Shown piece after piece: positions 27,609-36,904 of a stretch of DNA of 64,000 nucleotides. The position numbers and the translations under genes were made by a program. The DNA is from Pantoea sp. At-9b. GTDB lineage: Bacteria > Pseudomonadota > Gammaproteobacteria > Enterobacterales > Enterobacteriaceae. The stretch spans positions 62,001 to 126,000 of the forward strand of contig NC_014837.1 in assembly GCF_000175935.2 (NCBI RefSeq), read 5' to 3'. The notes under the pieces were generated by a model that saw only the letters and a list, made by a program, of their open reading frames with translations, ran no database searches and was not told where the DNA came from. The first letter of the stretch is position 1. Every line of letters begins with the position of its first letter.

Positions 27609-27971
27609 TCAGAACGGCTGCTTCGCGTAGCCGGTCATCACCTTCAGACCCATTTCACGTCCGAGCGCGGTCATCGGGTGTACCACCACCAGGCCGCGCA
27701 CGCTTTTCTTCAGCGCACCCATATTAGCCTGTTCTTTTTTGGTGATTTCACGGCTGAACGGCAGCTTCTGGAGCTGCTGCGCTTCTTTGCTTAACTTCTC
27801 GTCACGCACGCCACGCAGGCGCTCAATTTCGACCACCAGCGCTTCTTTCTCTTTCAGCAGTGCACCGATTTTTTCGGCATCACCGGCTTCCAGCAGCTGC
27901 GGTTCTTTGCGGTTCAGGGCATCCAGCTGATCGCTCAGGCGTTTGATCTCAGCTTTTTCTTGTTCTTTCAT
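27609..27971 (-). CDS. yibL: Ribosome-associated protein YibL
   Basis: A 120-residue, highly charged helical protein. The N-terminal two thirds is a predicted coiled coil ([19 protein letters not shown], then [33 protein letters not shown]). The short C-terminal part [28 protein letters not shown] is the family signature. It is convergent with the VirK-like gene (4-base gap) and sits next to mtlR, as yibL does in E. coli. A ribosome-associated role is reported for the family; the mechanism is not clear. Confidence 0.92.
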   Translation of the reverse strand: MKEQEKAEIKRLSDQLDALNRKEPQLLEAGDAEKIGALLKEKEALVVEIERLRGVRDEKLSKEAQQLQKLPFSREITKKEQANMGALKKSVRGLVVVHPMTALGREMGLKVMTGYAKQPF

Positions 27972-28025
27972 TGGGGAAACTCGTTAAGGAAAACAGGGAA
28001 AGGATACACCATAACGACACGGCTG

Positions 28026-28086
28026 TTGCGCGATAAATCGCGCGGCTACGGATTTCGCGCTGTAGCGGCGCGATTTATCGCGCAGG
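28026..28086. repeat. REP-type palindrome pair (GCGCGATAAATCGCGC family)
   Basis: TTGCGCGATAAATCGCGCGGCTACGG at 28026-28051 (given here in two halves: TTGCGCGATAAAT and CGCGCGGCTACGG) is followed by its inverted copy at 28061-28086. Each copy is itself palindromic. The same unit recurs at 33375-33437 (pair), 41319-41345 (single) and 52492-52550 (pair). Here it lies between yibL and mtlR. Confidence 0.85.
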
Positions 28087-28095
28087 ATTTTTGCC

Positions 28096-28641
28096 TCAAA
28101 CCGCGGGTTTTTTAAACGCCTGCTTATGGGAGATGCGGGAAATCAGTTCGGTGAGTGACAACACCATGGTCGAACGGACCATCTGCAAATAACGCTGCTG
28201 CTGCATGGCACGCAGTTCGTCATCATCACGGGTAAAGTCGGGTTTTGGCGGCCAGGCCGCGACGCAGTGCAATTCGCTAAAAGGGCCGAGGATTTCATCG
28301 TCGGTAAAACGATACTCATTGGTGTCGTGATTCAACTCCTCGCGCAGCGCCAGCAGCAGCTCACAATCTTCATATTCATGGCGATTGATCACGCCAAGAC
28401 CGTAGATCAGCTTCAGCCGTACTGACATCTCGCCGAGCGGGCCGTTGCCCAGCAGCAACGGCTCCACGGCGTATTTCACGGCGTAATCATCCTTGCGGAA
28501 AACCTGCAAAACCAGCAGGTTAACCGCTTCGGTCAACAGCTCAACGGCGGCGATCAGGAAGCTTCTCACCGAACGACCGGCGTTCAGGCGCTCAAGCACC
28601 CGGTTTTCAAAAGCTTGCTTCTCTTCCATTATTGCCTGCAT
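28096..28641 (-). CDS. mtlR: Mannitol operon repressor MtlR
   Basis: A 181-residue MtlR, the repressor of mannitol uptake and oxidation in enterobacteria. Nearly the whole protein matches the family (AFENRVLERLNAGRSVRSFL, AAVELLTEAVNLLVLQVFRKDDYAVKYAVEPLL, LKLIYGLGVINRHEYEDCELL, DDEILGPFSELHCVAA, VRSTMVLSLTELISRISHK). It lacks a classical DNA-binding helix-turn-helix, and family structures suggest that it works with partner proteins. It is the last gene of mtlA-mtlD-mtlR, separated from mtlD by an ERIC element, so its transcript level may be set separately. Confidence 0.96.
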   Translation of the reverse strand: MQAIMEEKQAFENRVLERLNAGRSVRSFLIAAVELLTEAVNLLVLQVFRKDDYAVKYAVEPLLLGNGPLGEMSVRLKLIYGLGVINRHEYEDCELLLALREELNHDTNEYRFTDDEILGPFSELHCVAAWPPKPDFTRDDDELRAMQQQRYLQMVRSTMVLSLTELISRISHKQAFKKPAV

Positions 28642-28705
28642 CGTTCAGCTACCGCCGTCGGGCGTGATGAGTCTACGTGGCGCGCATTATGCCATCGCGT
28701 TGTAT

Positions 28706-28828
28706 AACCGTCATACTTCAAGTTACATGTGCGTTGGCTGCGCTCTTTCACCCCAGTCACTTACTACAGTAAGCTCCTGGGGATTCACTCGCTTGCCGCC
28801 TTCCTGCAACCTGAATTATTTACGGTTA
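28706..28828. repeat. ERIC element overlapping the mtlD stop
   Basis: The central part contains CACCCCAGTCACTTAC and GTAAGCTCCTGGGGATTCAC, the conserved ERIC core, flanked by inverted ends (TCATACTTCAAGTT against AACCTGAATTATTT). The right end runs into the mtlD stop codon at 28816-28818. Transcribed, the element folds into a long hairpin between mtlD and mtlR. Confidence 0.93.
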
Positions 28829-29961
28829 TAGGCGCTCACCACCGAGGTGACCACTTCGCTATTGGCATCCAGCCCGGAAATCTGCGCCAGGGTGGCCTGT
28901 GGGCCTTTTTCCGCCAGCAGCGCGGCCAGTTCCTGCGCTTGTGGGTCCTGCGCGCTGCGGTAATGCATCGCGGCAGCAATGCCCTGCACCAGGTTGGCGT
29001 GCGGCAGCTGATACTCCAGCGTGCCCAGCGTCGGTTTGATCAGGCGATCGCCGGCGCTCAGTTTACGCAGCGGCTGACGACCTACGCGTTCCACGTCATC
29101 TTTCAGATACGGGTTTTCAAAGCGGCTGAGGATTTTCTGGATATAGGCGGCGTGTTTATCCGCCTCGAAGCCGTAGCGTTTGATCAGCACCGCGCCGCTT
29201 TCTTCCATGGCACCCTGCACGACGGCACGGATTTTCTGATCAAGAATGGCATCGCGGATGGTGGCGTGACCGGCCAGCTGGCCGAGGTAGGCGGTGATGG
29301 CGTGACCGGTGTTCAGGGTGAACAGCTTACGCTCGACAAACGCCATCAGGTTGTCGGTCAGTTCCATGCCCGGAATGTTTGGCAGCTCGCCTTTGAACTG
29401 GGTTTTATCGACGATCCACTCACTGAAGGTTTCAACCGTGACTTCCAGCGGATCATTGCTGCCGGCTTCTGACGGCGGCACGATGCGGTCCACTGCGGAA
29501 TCAACAAAGCCAACGTGTGCTTCAACCCAGGCGTGGTACTGCTCTGGCAGTGCTTTCAGGACGTGTTGTTTTAACTGGCTGGTGCCGCGCACCATGTTTT
29601 CGCAGGCAATGATATTCAGCGGACGGACATTACCGTTATCGCGGCGGCAGGCCAGACCTTTGGCGACGCCACCGGCGATGCGCTCCAGAATCTGCGGACC
29701 AACCGCCGTGGTAACGATATCAACCTCAGCGATCAGCGCCACGATGTCATCGCTGGTGCTGTTCACGGCACTGACACCTTTCACAATCTCGACTTTCGCC
29801 TGCTCGCCAACCACATGAACCGGATACTCATGACGGGCGTTAAGGGCATCAAGAACCACCTGATTCACATCCGCAAACACCAGTTCGATACCGGCATCAG
29901 CCAGCAGCTTACCGATAAAACCACGGCCGATGTTACCTGCTCCAAAATGTAACGCTTTCAT
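28816..29961 (-). CDS. mtlD: Mannitol-1-phosphate 5-dehydrogenase
   Basis: A 381-residue NAD-dependent polyol dehydrogenase oxidising mannitol-1-phosphate to fructose-6-phosphate. The NAD-binding motif is at the very start ([17 protein letters not shown] from ATG 29961), which is why this ATG is preferred over a longer frame from 29997. The catalytic region has [18 protein letters not shown] and [16 protein letters not shown] (Lys and His of the long-chain polyol dehydrogenase family). The last residues and stop codon fall inside an ERIC element. It follows mtlA after 92 bases carrying two hairpins. Confidence 0.97.
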   Translation of the reverse strand: MKALHFGAGNIGRGFIGKLLADAGIELVFADVNQVVLDALNARHEYPVHVVGEQAKVEIVKGVSAVNSTSDDIVALIAEVDIVTTAVGPQILERIAGGVAKGLACRRDNGNVRPLNIIACENMVRGTSQLKQHVLKALPEQYHAWVEAHVGFVDSAVDRIVPPSEAGSNDPLEVTVETFSEWIVDKTQFKGELPNIPGMELTDNLMAFVERKLFTLNTGHAITAYLGQLAGHATIRDAILDQKIRAVVQGAMEESGAVLIKRYGFEADKHAAYIQKILSRFENPYLKDDVERVGRQPLRKLSAGDRLIKPTLGTLEYQLPHANLVQGIAAAMHYRSAQDPQAQELAALLAEKGPQATLAQISGLDANSEVVTSVVSAYNRK

Positions 29962-29986
29962 AATTTGACCCATATCAAATGACGAT

Positions 29987-30034
29987 GGGGCGGGCATGTC
30001 CGCCCCGGAAAGTGGGGACGGGCATACCCGCCCC
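29987..30034 (-). other. Twin hairpins between mtlA and mtlD
   Basis: Two GC-rich stem-loops in tandem: GGGGCGG/CCGCCCC (29987-29993 with 30000-30006) and GGGGACGGG/CCCGCCCC (30014-30022 with 30027-30034, one bulged A). Without a T tract they look like mRNA-stabilising or partial-attenuation structures that lower mtlD relative to mtlA. Confidence 0.65.
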
Positions 30035-30053
30035 AGGGATTTTAACGACGTGA

Positions 30054-31988
30054 TCAGGCGGTGGTTTTGCTACCGGACAGCAAATCCAGTACGTCCTGCA
30101 CGTTGGTGGTGTTCGCCAGCTTCTCAATCACGCTTTCGTCGTCCAGCGCGTTAGTCAGGCTGGTAATCACCTGGATGTGTTCGTTATTGCGCGCAGCAAT
30201 ACCAATCACCAGGCGAGCCACTTCGTCAGACTCTTCACCGAACTGCACACCTGCCGGATACTGGCAGAACACCACGCCGGTTTTCAACACGCGGTCTTTT
30301 GCTTCCACGGTGCCGTGCGGCACAGCAATCGACTCACCGAGGTAAGTCGGGGTCAGCTTTTCACGCTCCAGCATCGCATCCACGTATTCCGGCTGCACGT
30401 AACCGCCTTTCACCAGCTGCTCACCCGCAAAGCGAATCGCCTGCTCTTTGCTGCTGGCACTCAGGCCGAGGAACACGTTGTTCGCACCCAGTTTGAACAG
30501 ATGGGCGTTACCGGCGTCGAAGCTGTCAGCCAGCGTGGTCTGCACGGTTTCGCGATGCGCTTCGCTGCGGTTGGCCGCCACCAGACGCTCGGTCAGATTG
30601 GTGTACAGTGCGCTGTCGAGGAAGTTGTTCAACGAAATATGCTGAGCCTGTGGTGCCTGGCGCATCGCACGTTCAGTCAGGTCACGGTGGGTAATCACCA
30701 GGTCCACATCACCCGGCAGGGCGTTGATGGCGCTGTTGGTCACCGAAATGTTGCTCAGACCGGCATCCTGAACTTTCTTACGCAGCACACCTGCACCCAT
30801 GGCACTGGAACCCATACCGGCGTCACAGGCAACGATGATTTTACGCACGTGGTTCAGGTCAACGCTCATGGCATCACCGGCAACCGGTGCACCCGCTACG
30901 CTCTGGCCTTTGGACTGTGCTTTCATGTCCTGCATACGTTTGGTGGCCGCTTCGATATCGTCCTCTTCTTTCACTTTGCTGGTTTTCAGCAGGATAGAAG
31001 AGATGACAAAAGAGACAGCAAACGCAGCGATGATCGCGGTGACGTTAGCGAAGTAAGCACCTTTTGGCGTCATCGCCAGCACGGCCAGGATAGAACCCGG
31101 AGAAGCCGGAGAAACCAGGCCACCGTGCAGGACGGTCAGGGTGAACACGCCAGTCATACCACCGAGGATAACCGCCAGCAGCAAGCGCGGAGCCATCAGC
31201 ACGTAAGGGAAGTAAATTTCGTGGATACCACCAAGGAAGTGGATGATAGCGGCACCACCAGCGGATTGTTTGGCGCTACCGCGACCAAAAATCATATACG
31301 CGACCAGTACGCCCATACCCGGGCCTGGGTTAGCTTCGATCAGGAAGAAGATCGATTTGCCCACTTCGCTTGCCTGCTGGATACCCAGCGGAGAGAAGAT
31401 ACCGTGGTTGATGGCGTTATTGAGGAACAGGATTTTCGCCGGTTCAACAAAGATTGAGGTCAGCGGCAGCAGGTTGTTCTGCACCATCAGGTTCACGCCA
31501 GCGGCGAGAATGTGGGACAGGCCTTCCACCAACGGACCGATACCGATAAACGCCAGCAGCGCCAGCAGCATACCGATGATACCGGCTGAGAAGTTGTTAA
31601 CCAGCATCTCGAAGCCGCTTTTGATCTTGCCATCAACGGCGCGGTCAAAGCGTTTGATCGCCCAGCCGCCCAGCGGACCCGCAATCATGGAGCCGAGGAA
31701 CATCGGCATATCCGCACCGACAATCACACCCATGGTGGTGATTGCGCCAACCACGCCACCGCGATCGCCACCCACCAGACGACCACCGGTGAAGCCGATC
31801 AACAGCGGCAGCAGGTAGGTAATCATCGGGCCAACGAGTTTCGCCAGCGTCGCGTTAGGAATCCATCCGGTTGGAATGAACAGTGCAGTGATGATACCCC
31901 AGGCGATAAACGCACCGATGTTAGGCATCACCATATTACTCAGAAAGCGACCAAAGCTCTGAACTTTGACCTTCACTGATGAGGACAT
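30054..31988 (-). CDS. mtlA: Mannitol-specific PTS enzyme IICBA
   Basis: A 644-residue fused PTS permease that imports and phosphorylates mannitol. The IIC membrane domain occupies about residues 1-345 ([21 protein letters not shown] at the N-terminus, [13 protein letters not shown] near 270). The IIB domain begins at about residue 385 with the phosphocysteine loop [20 protein letters not shown]. The IIA domain follows from about 500, with the phosphohistidine in [17 protein letters not shown] 31988 ([14 protein letters not shown]) is chosen because a longer frame has no conserved N-terminus. Transcribed from a region with multiple CRP sites. Confidence 0.97.
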   Translation of the reverse strand: MSSSVKVKVQSFGRFLSNMVMPNIGAFIAWGIITALFIPTGWIPNATLAKLVGPMITYLLPLLIGFTGGRLVGGDRGGVVGAITTMGVIVGADMPMFLGSMIAGPLGGWAIKRFDRAVDGKIKSGFEMLVNNFSAGIIGMLLALLAFIGIGPLVEGLSHILAAGVNLMVQNNLLPLTSIFVEPAKILFLNNAINHGIFSPLGIQQASEVGKSIFFLIEANPGPGMGVLVAYMIFGRGSAKQSAGGAAIIHFLGGIHEIYFPYVLMAPRLLLAVILGGMTGVFTLTVLHGGLVSPASPGSILAVLAMTPKGAYFANVTAIIAAFAVSFVISSILLKTSKVKEEDDIEAATKRMQDMKAQSKGQSVAGAPVAGDAMSVDLNHVRKIIVACDAGMGSSAMGAGVLRKKVQDAGLSNISVTNSAINALPGDVDLVITHRDLTERAMRQAPQAQHISLNNFLDSALYTNLTERLVAANRSEAHRETVQTTLADSFDAGNAHLFKLGANNVFLGLSASSKEQAIRFAGEQLVKGGYVQPEYVDAMLEREKLTPTYLGESIAVPHGTVEAKDRVLKTGVVFCQYPAGVQFGEESDEVARLVIGIAARNNEHIQVITSLTNALDDESVIEKLANTTNVQDVLDLLSGSKTTA

Positions 31989-32128
31989 AAACCCACCCCT
32001 TATTGAGACGCGCTGCAATAAGAGAGCGCGTTTGTTTTTGTTAAGACGTTACGGCGGGGGCCGTGGCATTACTGTATGCAGGCGGACTCTAGCACTAGTT
32101 TATGACGCTGCGTAGCGCGCGGAATAAG

Positions 32129-32305
32129 TGTGATGCAGATCACGCTAAGTTGGGGTGGTCGGGGTGGTATTAGGTGATTCAGATCACAAAAAAGGCGTGT
32201 AAGAAAAGTACGATGCTGAATAATTAGACAAATCAGGGGTGTAAATGTGATGACAATCACTTTTTTACTTATGTGGTTTGTTTCATAAATGTGATGAGGA
32301 TCACA
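32129..32305. promoter_or_regulatory. Four strong CRP sites upstream of mtlA
   Basis: Matches to TGTGA-N6-TCACA occur at 32129-32144 (TGTGATGCAGATCACG), 32173-32188 (GGTGATTCAGATCACA), 32246-32261 (TGTGATGACAATCACT) and 32290-32305 (TGTGATGAGGATCACA). A fifth half-site (AGATCACA) lies at 32331-32338. Distances are 44, 73 and 44 bases. The whole 31989-32430 gap is otherwise AT-rich control DNA without a gene. The E. coli mtl promoter is also known for five CRP sites. Confidence 0.85.
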
Positions 32306-32430
32306 AACAATCTTTGGTCGAAAATGCGTCAGATCACACTATGCCGGGTCAGCAAGGATCAGAAAAGCGCGATGTAAGGAAGTGACAAAAGTCTGAAAAG
32401 CGGGTAATCCATGATTACCCGCCTGAGGAA

Positions 32431-33147
32431 TTACTGAAAACCGCTTTGAACGGTATTCTGCGCCTGGGTCAGAGCCTGGGCGTTGCTGGAGAGGGTGCTC
32501 ATCAAGGTGTTGTACTGCGTGGCCTGATCCTGAGTCGGGAACTGTACGCCACCGTCGTTGAAGGTCACACGCGTTCCCTGCGATTGCAGGTAATCACCGG
32601 TCTGGACAGCGGCCTGGCTCAACGCCTGCAACTGTGGCAGCAGAGGGATCAGGGTGCTGGCCGGTTGGGTGACCACTTTGGCAAAGACGCTGTCATACAC
32701 CTTTTTCAGATCATCCGGCTGTTTCAGCGCGGCATGGCTGCTGTCAGCCTGCATTTTGGCGCTCTGAATTTGCTGCGTCAGCACGCTCAGATTGCCGCTG
32801 GCCTGGCGCAGCGTATCGCGGCGCGTCAGGTAATCCTGCGGAACGCGAATGGCCGCCAGTTCGTCGACCACCGGGCGCATACCCTGCTCCACGGCCTGAT
32901 TTACCTGCTGGGAGAAGCCATACAGAATGGCGTAATCACTCGCGTAGTTGCCGAAAGTTTGCTTCTGGTTTTCGCTTAGACTGGGCAGATGCTCGCCGCT
33001 GCGCATCACCGTGTTCTGCAGAAAATCAGTAAAGGCTTTACGTTGATCGCCCTCTTTGTCGCCACAGGCGGTAAGTTGCAGCACTGCGAGTAGCGTAACG
33101 ACCAGCATGCCGCTACGCATCCAGATGCGGGAAATTCCTGACGCCAT
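32431..33147 (-). CDS. DUF3053 lipoprotein (YiaF-like)
   Basis: A 238-residue lipoprotein with signal MLVVTLLAVLQLTACGDKEG; the lipobox LTAC places the acylated Cys near residue 28. The remainder is helical and soluble (RKAFTDFLQNTVMRSGEHLPSLSENQKQTFG, split), matching the DUF3053 family that includes E. coli YiaF. Asp and Lys at positions +2 and +3 after Cys leave inner versus outer membrane retention open, with Asp at +3 here (C-G-D). The ATG at 33147 has AGGAG 6 bases upstream. Function unknown. It is divergent from nothing nearby, being upstream of the mtl control region on the same strand. Confidence 0.85.
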   Translation of the reverse strand: MASGISRIWMRSGMLVVTLLAVLQLTACGDKEGDQRKAFTDFLQNTVMRSGEHLPSLSENQKQTFGNYASDYAILYGFSQQVNQAVEQGMRPVVDELAAIRVPQDYLTRRDTLRQASGNLSVLTQQIQSAKMQADSSHAALKQPDDLKKVYDSVFAKVVTQPASTLIPLLPQLQALSQAAVQTGDYLQSQGTRVTFNDGGVQFPTQDQATQYNTLMSTLSSNAQALTQAQNTVQSGFQ

Positions 33148-33180
33148 ATTCAACTCCTGTAAGTCACCTAATGGCTTATC

Positions 33181-33303
33181 CCTTCATACTTCGTGCCGCA
33201 GCTGCGTTGGCTGCGTGCGCTCACCCCAGTCACTTACTGGTGTAAGCTCCTGGGGATTCCCGCACTTGCCGCCTTGCTGCAACCCGAATTATTCGGGATG
33301 TAT
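33181..33303. repeat. ERIC element
   Basis: Second ERIC, with core CACCCCAGTCACTTACTGG and GTAAGCTCCTGGGGATTC and inverted ends (CTTCATACTTCG... and ...CGAATTATTCGGGATG). It lies between the DUF3053 gene and a REP pair, and is about 75 percent alike to the copy at 28706 by eye. Confidence 0.92.
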
Positions 33304-33374
33304 TCAATTCGATGGGAAAGGTCCTAAAGGATAGAACAATGGCCTGGTGCGCACAACGGCGGGGTGAGGTAAAA

Positions 33375-33437
33375 ACTGCGCGATAAATCGCGCCGCGACG
33401 CTTAAGTGCACGTTGCGGCGCAATTTATTGCGCGAGG
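33375..33437. repeat. REP-type palindrome pair
   Basis: Inverted copies of the GCGCGATAAATCGCGC unit at 33375-33400 and 33411-33437; the second has diverged (GCGCAATTTATTGCGC, compensating changes that keep the palindrome). It is downstream of the gamma-glutamyltransferase stop at 33454 and could act as transcript end. Confidence 0.82.
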
Positions 33438-33453
33438 TTTTGCAGGGCTGGCG

Positions 33454-35052
33454 TTAATACACCAACGCTTGCCCATCCTTACGGCTTTCGGTGGCGGCGA
33501 TATAGAACCCTTGCGCATCGCGGACGATCGCCTGTGCCCCGCCGAAGTTGTAGCCCTGCAACGGGTCTTCCACCACAATCTGATGGCCCATGCCGCGCAG
33601 TGCCGCAATCGCATTGCGATCCATCCCGGCTTCTACCACCACTTCGCGTCCCTGCACCACGCGCCAACGTGGGGCATCAATCGCCGCTTGCGGGTTTTGC
33701 TTATGCAGCATGATGCGCAGCGCCAGCTGCAAATGCCCCTGCGCCTGCATCGGGCCGCCCATTACACCGAACGACATCAGCGGCTTTCCGTCACCATCCA
33801 GCGCAAACGCCGGAATAATGGTGTGGAACGGGCGTTTGCCGCCAGCCACCACATTGGGGTGATGCGGATCGAGTGAGAAGCCCGCACCGCGGTTTTGTAG
33901 GCTGATGCCGGTGTTCGGTACCACGACGCCAGAACCGAAGCCCATAAAGTTAGACTGAATAAACGACACCATCATGCCGCTGGCATCAGCGGTGGAGAGA
34001 TACACCGTGCCGCTCTGCTGCGGGGAGCCGTAGGTAAAATCACCCGCTTTATGCGGGTCAATCAGGGCGGCACGCTGCTTCAGGTAGCTGTCGCTCAGCA
34101 GCAGCTCCGCCGGGAACTCCAGATGGTCCTCATCGGCGACATAGCGTTCGAGGTCAGCCAGCGCCAGTTTCATCGCTTCAATCGACAGATGCAGCCATGG
34201 CACGCTGTCCGGCGTGTAGCGGCCAATGTCGCAATGCTCCAGAATGCCAAGAGCAATCAGCGTGGCAATCCCCTGACCGTTGGGCGGCAGTTCCTGCACC
34301 GACCCGCCAGCGAACGGCTGCGACAGCAGTTGCACCCAATCGGCACGATGAAGGTTGAGGTCTTCCAGCGTCAGCGCCGCGCCGTGTTCGGCGGCAAAGG
34401 CGGCCATCTGCTGCGCCAGTTCGCCACGATAGAAGGCTTCACCCTGGGTTTCGGCGATTTTTTGCAAGGTAGCGGCCTGTGCCGGATTGCGGAACAGTTC
34501 ACCGGCGCGCGGAGGGCGGCCATCCGGGGCAAAGCAGGCGCTGAAGCCAGGTTGATCTTTCAGTTTGTTGTAGCCGCGCTGCCACAGCTGACCAATCAAC
34601 GGCGAAACCGGAAAGCCATCGCGCGCATACTCAATCGCCGGTTGCGCCAGCGTGGTGAGCGGCAGGGTGCCAAAGCGCTCCGCCAGTGCTACCCAGGCGG
34701 AGACCGCACCCGGTACGGTGACCGCTTCCCAGCCAATTTCCGGCATGGTTTTCTGTCCGGCAAAGCGCTCCGGGTTCCACGCCGCCGGGGCGCGACCGGA
34801 GGCATTCAGGCCATGCAGTTCTTTGCCATCCCAGATAATGGCGAAGGCATCGCTGCCAAGGCCGTTGCCGGTCGGTTCCAGCACCGTCAGCGCCATTGCA
34901 GTGGCAATCGCGGCATCGACGGCATTCCCACCCAACTGCAACATACGGATACCGGCCTGCGCCGCCAGTGGCTGCGAGGTGGCGACCGCGTTGCGTCCCA
35001 TCATCGGCGCACGGTGTGAGGCGTAGCTAACGTTAAAATCCAGTTCACTCAT
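33454..35052 (-). CDS. Gamma-glutamyltransferase family protein, cytoplasmic
   Basis: A 532-residue N-terminal-nucleophile hydrolase precursor of the gamma-glutamyltransferase (GGT) family. These enzymes split gamma-glutamyl bonds after self-cleavage before a conserved Thr. That Thr is in SGTVYLSTADASGMMVSFIQ. Other family landmarks are GGNAVDAAIATAMALTVLEPTGNGLGSDAF near residue 45, NRGAGFSLDPHHPN, and GKRPFHTIIPAFAL, GVMGGPMQAQGH. No signal peptide is present, unlike the periplasmic Ggt of E. coli, so it should act on peptides already imported. It is the last gene of the peptide-transporter operon, 9 bases after a permease. Confidence 0.88.
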   Translation of the reverse strand: MSELDFNVSYASHRAPMMGRNAVATSQPLAAQAGIRMLQLGGNAVDAAIATAMALTVLEPTGNGLGSDAFAIIWDGKELHGLNASGRAPAAWNPERFAGQKTMPEIGWEAVTVPGAVSAWVALAERFGTLPLTTLAQPAIEYARDGFPVSPLIGQLWQRGYNKLKDQPGFSACFAPDGRPPRAGELFRNPAQAATLQKIAETQGEAFYRGELAQQMAAFAAEHGAALTLEDLNLHRADWVQLLSQPFAGGSVQELPPNGQGIATLIALGILEHCDIGRYTPDSVPWLHLSIEAMKLALADLERYVADEDHLEFPAELLLSDSYLKQRAALIDPHKAGDFTYGSPQQSGTVYLSTADASGMMVSFIQSNFMGFGSGVVVPNTGISLQNRGAGFSLDPHHPNVVAGGKRPFHTIIPAFALDGDGKPLMSFGVMGGPMQAQGHLQLALRIMLHKQNPQAAIDAPRWRVVQGREVVVEAGMDRNAIAALRGMGHQIVVEDPLQGYNFGGAQAIVRDAQGFYIAATESRKDGQALVY

Positions 35053-35061
35053 AACCTTTCC

Positions 35062-35943
35062 TTAATGTGAGTCATTGCGCGGATCGAGCGCGTCGCGCAG
35101 TCCGTCACCCAGCAAGTTGAAGCCTTGCACGGTGAGAAAAATGGCCAAACCGGGGAAAATCGACATCCACGGAGCCTGTTCCAGATAACCTTTGGCGGTG
35201 TTCAGCATTGCCCCCCACGAGGGCGATGGCGGTTGCTGGCCGAGGCCGAGAAACGACAGGCTGGCTTCGGTGATGATCGCCGAAGCAATCGCCAGCGTGG
35301 CCTGTACCAGAATCGGCGACAGCACATTCGGCAGCACGTAACGCAGGATGATCCAGCGATCCGGCAGGCCAATAGCCCGTGCGCCGTCGATATACTCTTC
35401 ATGGCGAATGGCGATCACCTGGCCGCGCGTCAGGCGGGCAAAAATCGGCATCGCCGACAGGCCGATAGCAATCATCGCGTTGGACAGGCTGGGGCCGAGG
35501 AATGCGCCGAGGGCAATCGCCAGAATCAGAAACGGGCAGGCGAGCAGTGCTTCGATAAAGCGCGAGATAATGCCGTCGCACCAGCCCTGCCAGTAACCGG
35601 CGATCAGCCCGAGCGGGACGCCAATTAAAATGGCGATCAGCACCGAGATGCAGCCCGCCAACAGTGAGGTTCGCGCCCCCCAAATCAGCCGCGACAAAAT
35701 ATCGCGTCCCAGCTCATCGGTGCCGAACCAGTACAGCACCGAGGGGGCTTTACGCACCGCCAGGAAGTTGGCTTTGATCGGATCGAAGGGGGCCAGCCAC
35801 GGGGCCAGTAACGCCACCGCGACAAACAGCACCACAATCACCGCGCCGATCAGCGCACTTTTATTGCGCAGAAACTTCTTCAGTACCCGGCGATTCGGCC
35901 TGGCGACGGCAGGGACTGCGCCAGCGGTTAACACCTCGCTCAT
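35062..35943 (-). CDS. Peptide ABC transporter permease, DppC-like
   Basis: A 293-residue inner-membrane permease of the oligopeptide/dipeptide (DppC/OppC/GsiD) family with six hydrophobic segments. The family N-terminal region NRRVLKKFLRNKSALIGAVIV and the cytoplasmic loop GARAIGLPDRWIILRYVLPNVLSPILVQATL (split) that contacts the ATPases are clear. FGTDELGRDILSRLIWGAR is a DppC hallmark. It follows the DppB-like gene by two bases, and precedes the GGT gene. Confidence 0.92.
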   Translation of the reverse strand: MSEVLTAGAVPAVARPNRRVLKKFLRNKSALIGAVIVVLFVAVALLAPWLAPFDPIKANFLAVRKAPSVLYWFGTDELGRDILSRLIWGARTSLLAGCISVLIAILIGVPLGLIAGYWQGWCDGIISRFIEALLACPFLILAIALGAFLGPSLSNAMIAIGLSAMPIFARLTRGQVIAIRHEEYIDGARAIGLPDRWIILRYVLPNVLSPILVQATLAIASAIITEASLSFLGLGQQPPSPSWGAMLNTAKGYLEQAPWMSIFPGLAIFLTVQGFNLLGDGLRDALDPRNDSH

Positions 35944-35945
35944 GG

Positions 35946-36890
35946 TTAGCCTCGCATTTTCGGGTTGATTAACAGATACAAAACGTCAGCCAGTAGGTTG
36001 AGCAGCAGAAAACCGATGGCGACCACCAGTACCACGCCCTGCACTACGGCGTAATCGCGGTTAAACACCGCATCGACAATCATCTTGCCGAAGCCGGGCA
36101 GGGTAAAAACCTGCTCGGTCAGCACCGCGCCCCCCAACAACTCGCCAAACAGCAGGGTGGTGAGGGTGACGATGGGCATCAACGCGTTGCGGAAAGCGTG
36201 TTTCAACACCACTTTGGGGGCCAGTAGCCCTTTGGCGCGCGCGGTGCGGATGTAGTCGGCTTTCAGCACCGCAATCATTGAGGCGCGGGTATGGCGCATC
36301 AGGGTGGCGGCAAGGCCGGTGCCGAGCACCAGGGCGGGTAGCAGCAAGGTTTTCAGGTTCTGCGCCATATCTTCGCTCACCGGCACAAAACCGGACGCCG
36401 GTAGCCATTGCAGATGCACCGAGAACAACAGAATCAGCAGAATCCCCAGCCAGAAGTGCGGCACCGAGATGCCTGAAAGCGCGACAAAGTTGGTGGTGTG
36501 ATCCACCCAACTGTCCTTACGCACCGCCGCGATGATCCCCATGCTGATGCCAATCAACAACGCAATCAGCATCGCCAGCAACGACAGCTCCAGCGTGACC
36601 GGCAGTTTGCTGGCGATCAACGAGGTGACCGGTTCTTTGGTGCGCAGCGACATGCCGAGGTCGCCCTTCAGCGCATTGCCAATCCACGCGAAATATTGCG
36701 AGGGAAGCGGGTCATCGAGATGGTATTCGGCGCGTAGCTGAGCGATGACCGCTGGATCGCGCTCCTCACCGGCCATCGCCAGCACCGGGTCGCCCGGCAG
36801 CAGCTTTTGCAGCGCGAACACCATCATGCTCACCAGCAACAGGGTCGGGATAGCCAGCAGCAGCCGTTTAACAATCAGTTCCAGCATCAT
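35946..36890 (-). CDS. Peptide ABC transporter permease, DppB-like
   Basis: A 314-residue permease of the DppB/OppB/GsiC family, with six predicted membrane helices. Typical segments are MLELIVKRLLLAIPTLLLVSMMVF, LLPGDPVLAMAGEERDPAVIAQLRAEYHLD (split), GLAATLMRHTRASMIAVLKADYIRTARAKGL (split) and the C-terminal VLYLLINPKMRG. It pairs with the DppC-like product to form the channel. Confidence 0.92.
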   Translation of the reverse strand: MMLELIVKRLLLAIPTLLLVSMMVFALQKLLPGDPVLAMAGEERDPAVIAQLRAEYHLDDPLPSQYFAWIGNALKGDLGMSLRTKEPVTSLIASKLPVTLELSLLAMLIALLIGISMGIIAAVRKDSWVDHTTNFVALSGISVPHFWLGILLILLFSVHLQWLPASGFVPVSEDMAQNLKTLLLPALVLGTGLAATLMRHTRASMIAVLKADYIRTARAKGLLAPKVVLKHAFRNALMPIVTLTTLLFGELLGGAVLTEQVFTLPGFGKMIVDAVFNRDYAVVQGVVLVVAIGFLLLNLLADVLYLLINPKMRG

Positions 36891-36904
36891 CGCTCCTTAG
36901 CGGT

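Noticed and set aside
30177..31457. 426-codon frame opposite mtlA
   Set aside because: His/Thr/Gln-rich shadow of the mtlA coding strand without domain features.
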